Of a stretch of 43,583 nucleotides of DNA, positions 24,687 through 31,637 are shown piece after piece. Positions within the stretch are counted from its first letter, which is position 1. Each line of letters opens with the position of its first letter. The stretch is taken from positions 1 to 43,583 of the forward strand of contig JALEPU010000035.1 of the NCBI GenBank assembly GCA_022766905.1. Direction: 5' to 3'. Below the pieces are notes generated by a model. That model was not told where the DNA came from and did no database searches. It saw nothing but the letters and a program-made list of their open reading frames with translations. The position numbers and the translations under genes are program-made. The stretch comes from Lachnospiraceae bacterium. Lineage in GTDB: Bacteria > Bacillota > Clostridia > Lachnospirales > Lachnospiraceae.

Positions 24687-25508
24687 ATGAATATATTAGA
24701 CAAGCTGGAACGAAAGTTCGGCCGATATGCAATCCATAATTTATCCCGGTATTTAATTTTTCTTTATGTGATCGGAGCGGTATTGAATCTGGTTTCCGGT
24801 GGAACAATTTATAATAATGTACTGGCATTGAATCCCTATATGATCTTACATGGACAGATCTGGCGCCTGTTTACATTTTTAATTGCTACCCCAACAGATA
24901 ATCTGATTTTTTTGATTCTGGTACTGCTTTGTTACTATAATATTTGTGCAGAACTGGAATATTACTGGGGAGACTTCCGCTTTAATCTGTATATTTTAGT
25001 GGGAGCGTTAGGAACGATTATCGGTTCCTTTGTATTGTACTTTTTTTATCGTGTGCCGTACATTGACATGGATACGTACTATTTGAATTTATCCATTTTC
25101 CTGGCATACATGACCTGTTTTCCGGAACAGACATTTTATTTTATGGGAATTATCCCGATCAAAGCCAAATGGCTTGGAGTCATTGATGGAATTTATCTGC
25201 TCTATGCTTTTATTTCCGGAGATATGGCATCGAGAGTTTCCATTGTCGTATCTATGATGAACTTTTTACTGTTTTTCTTTGGAACAAGAAATTTCCACAA
25301 ATACACTCCAAAGGAAGTAAAGAGACGAAGGAGCTATATCAAAGAAGTAAAGACAAGCTCTGTCGGGGCAAGACACAGATGCCATGTCTGTGGAAGAACA
25401 GAACTTGACGATCCGAATCTGGAATTTCGGTATTGCTCTAAATGTGACGGTAATTTTGAATACTGTCAGGACCATCTATACACCCATACACACATTAAGA
25501 AAGACTAA
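24687..25508 (+). CDS. Rhomboid-like membrane protein with C-terminal zinc ribbon, probably non-catalytic
   Basis: A 273-residue protein with about six hydrophobic helices (residues 22-40, 55-66, 72-88, 100-122, 132-145, 163-200). HGQIWRLFTFL at 55-65 matches the WR loop of rhomboid proteases. The catalytic GxSG serine and the later histidine are not found: the equivalent helix reads NLSIFLAYMT and the last helix has no His. It therefore looks like a derlin/iRhom-type pseudoprotease. The tail has C232-x2-C235 and C250-x2-C253 plus C260/H263, a zinc-ribbon pattern. A role in membrane protein handling is inference. Confidence 0.75.
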   Translation: MNILDKLERKFGRYAIHNLSRYLIFLYVIGAVLNLVSGGTIYNNVLALNPYMILHGQIWRLFTFLIATPTDNLIFLILVLLCYYNICAELEYYWGDFRFNLYILVGALGTIIGSFVLYFFYRVPYIDMDTYYLNLSIFLAYMTCFPEQTFYFMGIIPIKAKWLGVIDGIYLLYAFISGDMASRVSIVVSMMNFLLFFFGTRNFHKYTPKEVKRRRSYIKEVKTSSVGARHRCHVCGRTELDDPNLEFRYCSKCDGNFEYCQDHLYTHTHIKKD

Positions 25509-25531
25509 AAGCAGAAAAGAGGGCGATTACG

Positions 25532-26965
25532 ATGCAAATTAAGAAAAAGACAAAAATTGTATGCACCATGGGACCAAATACAGATGACAGACAGACACTT
25601 TTGGAACTGGCAAAAGAAGGAATGGATGTAGCCAGAATGAACTTTTCTCATGGAGATCATGAGGAACAGAAAAGAAGAATGGATCTGGTAAAAAGTGTGA
25701 GGGAAGAACTAAATCGGCCAATTGCAATCCTTTTGGATACAAAGGGACCGGAGATTCGGACCGGTGTTCTTTCTGAAGGAAGTGTTACGCTGGAGGAAGG
25801 ACAGACCTTTATTCTTACAGCAGATGAGATAGAAGGAAACAAAGAAAGAGTTTCTATTACGTATAAAGACCTGGTTCATGATGTAAAACCCGGAAATACA
25901 ATTCTGATCGATGATGGGCTTCTGGGACTTACCGTACAGGAAGTAAAAGGAAATGACATTATCTGCCGGGTTGAAAATGGAGGAAAGCTTTCCAATCGAA
26001 AGGGAATCAATGTACCTAATGTACAGGTGAATCTTCCTGCAATTACAGAAAAAGATAAAGAAGATATTATTTTCGGAATCAGCCAGGATATTGATTTTAT
26101 TGCAGCTTCCTTTGTGCGAAATGCAGGTGCAGTCAATGAAATCAGAGCAATTTTAAGGGAATATGGAGCAGAAGAGATTGGTATTATTTCCAAGATAGAA
26201 AATCAGGAAGGGGTAGCAAATATCGACGAGATTATTGCAGCTTCTGATGGTATTATGGTAGCAAGAGGAGATCTTGGTGTGGAAATTCCGGAAGAAGAAG
26301 TTCCATTTATCCAGAAAAGATTGATTCAAAAATGTAATGATGCGTTCAAACCGGTTATTACAGCTACTCAGATGTTGGATTCGATGATTCGAAATCCTCG
26401 TGCAACGAGAGCGGAGGTAACCGATGTTGCCAATGCGATTTATGATGGAACAGATGCAATTATGTTGTCCGGAGAAACGGCAATGGGAAAATACCCGGTA
26501 GAAGCAGTAAGGACGATGACCAATATTGCAAAAGCGACAGAGACTCACCTGGACTATAGTGCAATCATGCAATATAAAAAAGCGTACCGTCACAGAGGAG
26601 TTTCCAGTGCGGTGTCATTCTCAGCGGTGATGACAGCAGTGAACCTGAATGCAAAATGCATTCTTGCGTCTACCGTATCCGGTTTTACAGCCAGAATCGT
26701 GTCCAAATTTAAACCGGACTGTGAAATCATCGGACTTTCCCCAAATGATAAATCCATCAGAAAGATGCAGATTTACTGGGGTGTAACACCTTATAAGACT
26801 CAGCAGGCCGAGACGACGGATGAATTGCTGGAACAGGCTGTTGCCAAAGTAAAAGAAGAAGGGCTTGCAAAAGAAGGAGATATTGTAGTGCTGACAGGAG
26901 GCGGTCCATCCAGTCATGGAAGCCGGGGCATTACAGATTTGATTAAAGTGGAGACGGTAAAATAA
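25532..26965 (+). CDS. pyk: Pyruvate kinase
   Basis: This 477-residue protein has TKIVCTMGPN at the start, ARMNFSHG, LDTKGPEIRTG, SKIENQEGV with the catalytic lysine, MVARGDLGVEIP and the ATQMLDSMI substrate segment. It converts PEP and ADP to pyruvate and ATP in glycolysis. It lacks the extra C-terminal PEP-utiliser domain of Bacillus and many Firmicute enzymes, which gives the standard short form. GAGGGCG before ATG 25532 is the ribosome site. It is followed by a short gene of unknown role after 16 bp. Confidence 0.95.
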   Translation: MQIKKKTKIVCTMGPNTDDRQTLLELAKEGMDVARMNFSHGDHEEQKRRMDLVKSVREELNRPIAILLDTKGPEIRTGVLSEGSVTLEEGQTFILTADEIEGNKERVSITYKDLVHDVKPGNTILIDDGLLGLTVQEVKGNDIICRVENGGKLSNRKGINVPNVQVNLPAITEKDKEDIIFGISQDIDFIAASFVRNAGAVNEIRAILREYGAEEIGIISKIENQEGVANIDEIIAASDGIMVARGDLGVEIPEEEVPFIQKRLIQKCNDAFKPVITATQMLDSMIRNPRATRAEVTDVANAIYDGTDAIMLSGETAMGKYPVEAVRTMTNIAKATETHLDYSAIMQYKKAYRHRGVSSAVSFSAVMTAVNLNAKCILASTVSGFTARIVSKFKPDCEIIGLSPNDKSIRKMQIYWGVTPYKTQQAETTDELLEQAVAKVKEEGLAKEGDIVVLTGGGPSSHGSRGITDLIKVETVK

Positions 26966-26981
26966 AGAGGCAGGTGGTTAT

Positions 26982-27332
26982 ATGGTTCTGTCCCCTTATG
27001 TCAGAATGTCTGACAGTATCAAGGAAAGAGAAGAGGAAGTAAAAAAAGCAATTTTAAATGGAGAAGTCTGCCATTTTCTTTATTGTATTACCATGCCTTC
27101 CAATGAACAGAATCTGTTAGACATCCACCCGTATCGGGAACTGCAAAAAAGAAATGAACAGGATGTTGTCATACTGGGCCTTACAAAAAATCGAAAAGAG
27201 GCTGTTTTGATGGTGACAGAACTGGTAACGAAAGTAGCGTCCCGGATCGAAAAACCGGAAGAGTTTAAGACCAGCTTTCTAACATACAGAGACAGTTTTT
27301 TTCAGGATGAAAACTGGTGCAGGAAGGAATAG
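26982..27332 (+). CDS. Unknown conserved-looking protein between pyk and ytfI
   Basis: This 116-residue soluble protein matches no family I know. It has a charged helix (SIKEREEEVKKAIL), then CHFLYCITMPSNEQNLLDIHPYRELQ, a short IxxLGLTKNRKEAVLMVTELVTKV strand-helix unit and a charged tail. GGCAGGTGG before ATG 26982 is a fair ribosome site, and the downstream ORF begins within its 3' end, so it is probably a translated operon member. No membrane segment or signal peptide is seen. Confidence 0.7.
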   Translation: MVLSPYVRMSDSIKEREEEVKKAILNGEVCHFLYCITMPSNEQNLLDIHPYRELQKRNEQDVVILGLTKNRKEAVLMVTELVTKVASRIEKPEEFKTSFLTYRDSFFQDENWCRKE

Positions 27333-27340
27333 AAGTAAGA

Positions 27341-28414
27341 ATGGTGCACATACTATTGGTTATATTAAAGTTCATAGGAATTGTTCTGGCATCCATTCTT
27401 GGACTGATTTTATTTCTTCTTCTGATTGTATTGTTTGGACCGATTGGATACAGAGCAAAAGGACGAGCTCAATCTGAAGAAATATTTCTGGAAGGAAAAG
27501 TGAGTTGGCTTGGCTTTGTTCTTCGAGGAAAAGTTTTATATCAGAACGGGAAGCTTCACTGGTATTTTCGGATTTTCGGAATCCTTCTGGCAAGTAATGA
27601 AGAGGAATTTCTTCAGAAAAAAGGAGAAAGATCCAGAAAAAAAGAAGCCGGAAAGCAGAAAAAAGAACAGAAAAAGAGGAAATCCAAAAAGGAAGAACCC
27701 AAAAGGATAGAATCGAAAAAAGAAGAAAAAAAGGCTGAAGTCAAGGCGGAAGATGTGAAACGGATCGAAGAAAAACTGGCAGAACCGAAACAGGAAGAAC
27801 CAAAACAGATAGAAGTTAAGCCGGAAAAGCCGAAACAGATAGAGGAAAAGCCGCTTGGAAAAGACTCTTTAGTACCGGAAAAGCAACCGGAAAAAGAGAC
27901 TATTTCTGAAAAACAGGAGAAAAAGTCATTTGCCCGGAAACTGCTGGAAAAAGGCAAGTCATTTTTCGAAAAATGGAAAAGAAAGCTTTCTTTGATTCCG
28001 GAAAAAATCGAAAAATTAAAAATGAGCTGGGACAAGAAAATGGACAAGCTTAAGGCAGTGAAAGAGTTCTGGAACGATGAGGTGACAAAGAAAGTAAAAA
28101 AACGATTGATCGCGACCGGAAAAAAACTTCTTTTGCATATTCTGCCCAGAAAATGGAAGGGTCGTATCGAATTTGGACTGGAAGATCCTTATGTGATGGG
28201 ACAGATTTTGATGGTCTGTGGTATTCTGATGCCGATTTATGAGGACAAACTGGAAATAAAACCGGATTTTGAGGAAGAAAAACTTTCCGGAAGTTTTTCT
28301 TTGAAGGGTCATATCATCCTGGGCTATCTGCTTTTTCAGTGCCTTAGCCTGTTATTGAATAAAAATATAAGAATCACATACAAAAAAGGAAAAAAACTTT
28401 TAGGAGGGAATTAA
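27341..28414 (+). CDS. ytfI: DUF2953 protein (YtfI-like) with long lysine/glutamate-rich insert
   Basis: This protein has 357 residues from ATG 27341 (a GTG at 27317 is also in frame and would add 8). It has an N-terminal transmembrane helix (about 8-35), a DUF2953 N-part (GYRAKGRAQSEEIFLEGKVSWLGFVLRGKV) and a C-part (RIEFGLEDPYVMGQILMVCGILMPIYEDKLEIKPDFEEEKLSGSF shape). Between them lies a roughly 140-residue, very charged stretch (93-235) of K, E, P and Q repeats that is disordered or coiled. gerW follows at once, as ytfI-ytfJ do in Bacillus, so a sporulation link is likely. The function of DUF2953 is unknown. Confidence 0.8.
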   Translation: MVHILLVILKFIGIVLASILGLILFLLLIVLFGPIGYRAKGRAQSEEIFLEGKVSWLGFVLRGKVLYQNGKLHWYFRIFGILLASNEEEFLQKKGERSRKKEAGKQKKEQKKRKSKKEEPKRIESKKEEKKAEVKAEDVKRIEEKLAEPKQEEPKQIEVKPEKPKQIEEKPLGKDSLVPEKQPEKETISEKQEKKSFARKLLEKGKSFFEKWKRKLSLIPEKIEKLKMSWDKKMDKLKAVKEFWNDEVTKKVKKRLIATGKKLLLHILPRKWKGRIEFGLEDPYVMGQILMVCGILMPIYEDKLEIKPDFEEEKLSGSFSLKGHIILGYLLFQCLSLLLNKNIRITYKKGKKLLGGN

Positions 28415-28415
28415 G

Positions 28416-28871
28416 ATGGATGCAAAAAACGATGTAAATTCAACCGTAGGTGCTTTATTAAAAGGAATGGATAATTTTATTACGACAAAAACAGTCGTTG
28501 GAGAACCGACCCAGATTGGCGATACCATCATCCTTCCATTGGTAGATGCTTCTTTTGGAGTAGGAGCAGGAGCTTTTTGCGATGACAAGAAAAACAATGG
28601 CGGCGGCGGTATGAGTGGTAAAATTACTCCAAGTGCAGTACTGGTGATCCAGAATGGAGAAACCAAGCTGGTAAATGTGAAAAATCAGGATAGTATTACA
28701 AAGATTCTGGATATGGTTCCGGGATTTGTGGATAAGTTCAGCAGCAAATTAGGAGCAAAGAGTAAAGACAATCAAAAAGACGGAGCAGTGGCAAAACAGT
28801 CTTTTGATTCAGCATCTTTTGAAGAAGATGACTTTGATGATTTTGAAGATGTTTATACAGAAGATGAATAA
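28416..28871 (+). CDS. gerW: GerW/YtfJ sporulation protein
   Basis: This 151-residue protein has the conserved core GEPTQIGDTIILPLVDASFGVGAGAF, a glycine-rich loop and KITPSAVLVIQNGETKLVNV. In Bacillus this protein is made in the forespore and is needed for germination by the L-alanine receptor pathway. AGGAGG with 7-bp spacing sits at the end of the ytfI coding sequence, so the two are coupled. The acidic C-terminal tail (FEEDDFDDFEDVYTEDE) is a local extra. Its presence supports a spore-forming host. Confidence 0.92.
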   Translation: MDAKNDVNSTVGALLKGMDNFITTKTVVGEPTQIGDTIILPLVDASFGVGAGAFCDDKKNNGGGGMSGKITPSAVLVIQNGETKLVNVKNQDSITKILDMVPGFVDKFSSKLGAKSKDNQKDGAVAKQSFDSASFEEDDFDDFEDVYTEDE

Positions 28872-28896
28872 GCATCGAAAGTTTTGAAAAAAAGTC

Positions 28897-28925
28897 TTGC
28901 ATTTTGCGGCTGTTTCTGGTAAGAT
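28897..28925 (+). promoter_or_regulatory. Promoter of rpmB
   Basis: TTGCAT at 28897-28902, 17 bp, TAAGAT at 28920-28925, about 55 bp before the rpmB ATG. Confidence 0.65.
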
Positions 28926-28979
28926 AACTAATGTTGTAGGTCTATCAATAGGCTAAGTTTGTTTCGAGGAGGTGCTACC

Positions 28980-29165
28980 ATGGCAAGATGTGCAATCTGT
29001 GACAAAGCTGCCCATTTTGGGAACCAAGTAAGTCATTCCCATAGAAGATCCAATAAGATGTGGAAATCCAACATCAAGTCCGTTAGATGTAAAGTTAATG
29101 GCGGAACAAAGAAGATGTATGTTTGTACTTCCTGTTTAAAATCAGGTAAAGTTGAGCGTGCTTAG
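28980..29165 (+). CDS. rpmB: Ribosomal protein bL28
   Basis: This 61-residue protein begins MARCAICDKAAHFGNQVSHSHRRSNK and ends with CTSCLKSGKVERA, with the zinc-binding CxxC pairs of the Zn form (C4/C7 and two C-terminal Cys). It is a large-subunit protein. The start is ATG 28980, behind GAGGAGGTG at 28966-28974. The open frame from 28959 is longer only by chance. A terminator follows. Confidence 0.95.
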   Translation: MARCAICDKAAHFGNQVSHSHRRSNKMWKSNIKSVRCKVNGGTKKMYVCTSCLKSGKVERA

Positions 29166-29174
29166 TAAAAAAAA

Positions 29175-29209
29175 GAGAGGGGCTTTCTAAGGGTCCCTCT
29201 TATTTTTTT
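29175..29209 (+). terminator. Terminator of rpmB
   Basis: AGAGGG (29176-29181) pairs with CCCTCT (29195-29200), followed by a run of T with one A. Confidence 0.8.
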
Positions 29210-29233
29210 GTACAGGATAGAATAGAAAAATCT

Positions 29234-29371
29234 TTATCGAAAGAAGAGGCAGTAGGAAAACACGAGGCAGAATAGAACAAAAAAGAATTCATTCCATTGT
29301 TTGGCAATGAGCCAGCTAAAAATAATGCCTAGTGAGAAGAAAAAGAGGGCAAACCCGCATACTCGTTTCAT
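29234..29371 (-). CDS. 45-residue two-helix membrane peptide
   Basis: A short minus-strand gene reads from ATG 29371 to TAA 29234-29236 (45 residues). The product starts MKRVCGFALFFFSLGIIFSW and has a second hydrophobic stretch (FFFVLFCLVFSYCLFF), so it should sit in the membrane as a hairpin. GGAGG at 29386-29382 precedes the start by 10 bp, which is the best evidence that it is translated. Similar MKR...FALFFFxxG small proteins occur in Lachnospiraceae as far as I recall, with no known function. It lies alone between rpmB and asp23, on the opposite strand to both. Confidence 0.6.
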   Translation of the reverse strand: MKRVCGFALFFFSLGIIFSWLIAKQWNEFFFVLFCLVFSYCLFFR

Positions 29372-29514
29372 TCTACTCTGACCTCCGATTTGTTCTTATA
29401 AAATAGCATATGAAACAGGAAAAGAATGGTTCCAAAAAATATAGGAAAAATGGAGTGATTTTCTTCATAAAGTGTGATAAACTAACTATGAGAAAATAGA
29501 ACGGGAGGGCAATT

Positions 29515-29871
29515 ATGAAAGGACATATAAACACCAAAAATGGTGATATTTTAATTGAAAATGAAGTTATTGCCAAATATGCAGGAATTACGGCAGTTGA
29601 GATTTTTGGTATTGTAGGTATGGCAACTGTGAATATGAAAGACGGTATTGTAAAACTGTTAAAAAGAGACAGTGTCAGCAAAGGTGTCAATGTTCAGATT
29701 GAGAACAACCATCTTACGATTGATTTTCATATTATCGTTGCTTATGGTGTCAGTATTGCAGCCGTAACGGAGAATCTGATTTCCAATGTGAAATACAGAG
29801 TAGAAGAATTTACAGGAATGAAAGTAGATAAGATTCGCGTTTTCGTAGAAGGCGTAAGAAATCTGGATTAA
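29515..29871 (+). CDS. Asp23/Gls24 family protein (YloU)
   Basis: This 118-residue alpha/beta protein has the family pattern GDILIENEVIAKYAGITAVEIFGIVGMA...VKLLKRDSVSKGVNVQIENNHLTIDFHIIVAYGVSI...VKYRVEEFTGMKVDKIRVFVEGVR. Members form membrane-linked assemblies associated with envelope stress and alkaline shock. In Bacillus the orthologue yloU stands before yloV and near rpmB and recG, the same order as here. ACGGGAGG precedes ATG 29515. The fakA-like gene starts 19 bp after the stop. Confidence 0.9.
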   Translation: MKGHINTKNGDILIENEVIAKYAGITAVEIFGIVGMATVNMKDGIVKLLKRDSVSKGVNVQIENNHLTIDFHIIVAYGVSIAAVTENLISNVKYRVEEFTGMKVDKIRVFVEGVRNLD

Positions 29872-29890
29872 ATACAGGGGGATTAGTTTC

Positions 29891-31579
29891 GTGGCAAATC
29901 AAATTATGGATACAAAAACGCTTAAGAAGCTTTTCCTGGCAGGAGCCAGCAGGCTGGAAGCGAGAAAAGAATATGTGAATGAGTTAAATGTTTTCCCGGT
30001 ACCGGACGGAGATACGGGAAGTAATATGTCGATGACGATTATGGCGGCAGCAAAAGAAGTAGCCGCTTTACCGGATGATTGTACGATGAAGCAGCTTTGC
30101 AAAGCTATTTCCGGTGGCTCTTTGCGAGGAGCCAGAGGAAATTCCGGTGTTATTCTTTCCCAGCTTTTGAGAGGATTTACAAAAGAAATCAGTGAAAAAA
30201 ATGAGCTTCGTGCAGAAGATTTTTATAAAGCATTCCAAAGAGCAGTGGAGACTGCCTACAAAGCAGTTATGAAGCCAAAGGAAGGAACCATTCTTACCGT
30301 TGCCAAAGGAATGGCAGATAAGACAAAAGAGCTTGCAAAGAAAGAAAAAGATCTGACCAAGTTCTTCCAGATGGTTATTGAAGAAGGATTTCTTGTTCTG
30401 AACCGGACACCGGATATGCTTCCTGTATTAAAAGAAGCAGGTGTGGTAGACTCCGGCGGACAGGGACTGATGGAAGTCCTTTCCGGAGCTTTGGATGCCT
30501 ACCTTGGAAAAGAAGTTGAAATTACCGTTCCAAAAGTAGAGAAGAAAGCTGTTTCCGGACAGACAAAACCGTTAGAGCCGGTGGATATAAAATTTGGTTA
30601 CTGTACAGAATTTATTATCATGACAGAAGAAGAGTTCACAGAGGAGATGGAAGATGAATTTAAAGCTTTTCTTACTTCTATCGGTGACTCTATTGTAGTG
30701 GTTGCCAGTGATGGTATCGTGAAAGTACATGTTCATACCAATCATCCGGGTCTGGCCATTGAGAAAGCCTTGACTCATGGTGCACTTACAAGCATGAAGA
30801 TTGACAACATGAGGGAAGAACATGAAGAACGTCTGATCAAAGATGCTTCCAGAATCGCAAAAGAGCAGGATGAAGAAAAACAGAGCAAAGCAGAGGCACA
30901 AAGAAAGGCAGAACCTGCCAAAGAGATGGCTTTTATTGCCGTATCAATCGGACAGGGTATCAATGAAGTCTTTGAAGGTCTGGGCGTGGACTACCTGATT
31001 GAAGGTGGACAGACGATGAACCCAAGTACAGAGGATATGTTGGAAGCCATTGAAAAAGTCAATGCAAAGACGATTTTTATCCTTCCAAATAATAAAAATA
31101 TTATTTTAGCAGCAAACCAGGCAAGAGATCTGACTGAAGATAAGAAGATTGTCGTAGTTCCTACCAAGACAATTCCACAGGGTGTTGCAGCACTGATTGC
31201 TTATATGGGAGAGAATACTCCGGAAGAAAATGAAGCAAATATGTTAGAAGCAATCGGAGAGGTGAAAACCGGACAGGTTACCTATGCGGTTCGGGATACT
31301 TCTATGGATGGAAAAGAGATTCACACCGGTGATATGATGGGAATCGGGGATTCCGGTATCCTTGCTGTTAATCCTGATCTGGAAAAGACATTACTGGAAC
31401 TTCTGGATGCATTGACAGATGAAGACAGTGAAGTAATTTCTCTTTACTATGGTGACGAAGTAGAGGGAGCACAGGCAGAAGAGATGGCAGCGAAGATTGA
31501 AGATCTGTATCCGGACTGCGATGTAGAACTTCAATATGGTGGACAGCCGATCTATTATTATATTGTATCAGTAGAATAA
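29891..31579 (+). CDS. fakA: DAK2/DegV-type fatty-acid kinase (FakA/YloV)
   Basis: This 562-residue protein has an N-terminal DhaL-like kinase domain (NVFPVPDGDTGSNMSMT, SGGSLRGARGNSGVILSQLLRG, VDSGGQGLME; residues about 8-200), a central linker rich in K and E, and a C-terminal DegV-like domain (about 330-560). FakA phosphorylates fatty acids bound by FakB proteins, feeding exogenous lipids to phospholipid synthesis. The start is GTG 29891 behind a GGGGGATT site. It lies 19 bp after asp23 with no terminator between. A strong terminator follows. Confidence 0.9.
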   Translation: MANQIMDTKTLKKLFLAGASRLEARKEYVNELNVFPVPDGDTGSNMSMTIMAAAKEVAALPDDCTMKQLCKAISGGSLRGARGNSGVILSQLLRGFTKEISEKNELRAEDFYKAFQRAVETAYKAVMKPKEGTILTVAKGMADKTKELAKKEKDLTKFFQMVIEEGFLVLNRTPDMLPVLKEAGVVDSGGQGLMEVLSGALDAYLGKEVEITVPKVEKKAVSGQTKPLEPVDIKFGYCTEFIIMTEEEFTEEMEDEFKAFLTSIGDSIVVVASDGIVKVHVHTNHPGLAIEKALTHGALTSMKIDNMREEHEERLIKDASRIAKEQDEEKQSKAEAQRKAEPAKEMAFIAVSIGQGINEVFEGLGVDYLIEGGQTMNPSTEDMLEAIEKVNAKTIFILPNNKNIILAANQARDLTEDKKIVVVPTKTIPQGVAALIAYMGENTPEENEANMLEAIGEVKTGQVTYAVRDTSMDGKEIHTGDMMGIGDSGILAVNPDLEKTLLELLDALTDEDSEVISLYYGDEVEGAQAEEMAAKIEDLYPDCDVELQYGGQPIYYYIVSVE

Positions 31580-31589
31580 AGACATTGAG

Positions 31590-31616
31590 GAGGCGGCGAA
31601 AAGCCGCCTCTTTTCT
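31590..31616 (+). terminator. Terminator after fakA
   Basis: GAGGCGGC (31590-31597) pairs with GCCGCCTC (31603-31610) around a GAAAA loop, followed by TTTTCT. recG begins 22 bp later, so recG is read by leakage or from another start. Confidence 0.85.
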
Positions 31617-31637
31617 ATCGTGCAGAAGGAGACGAAG

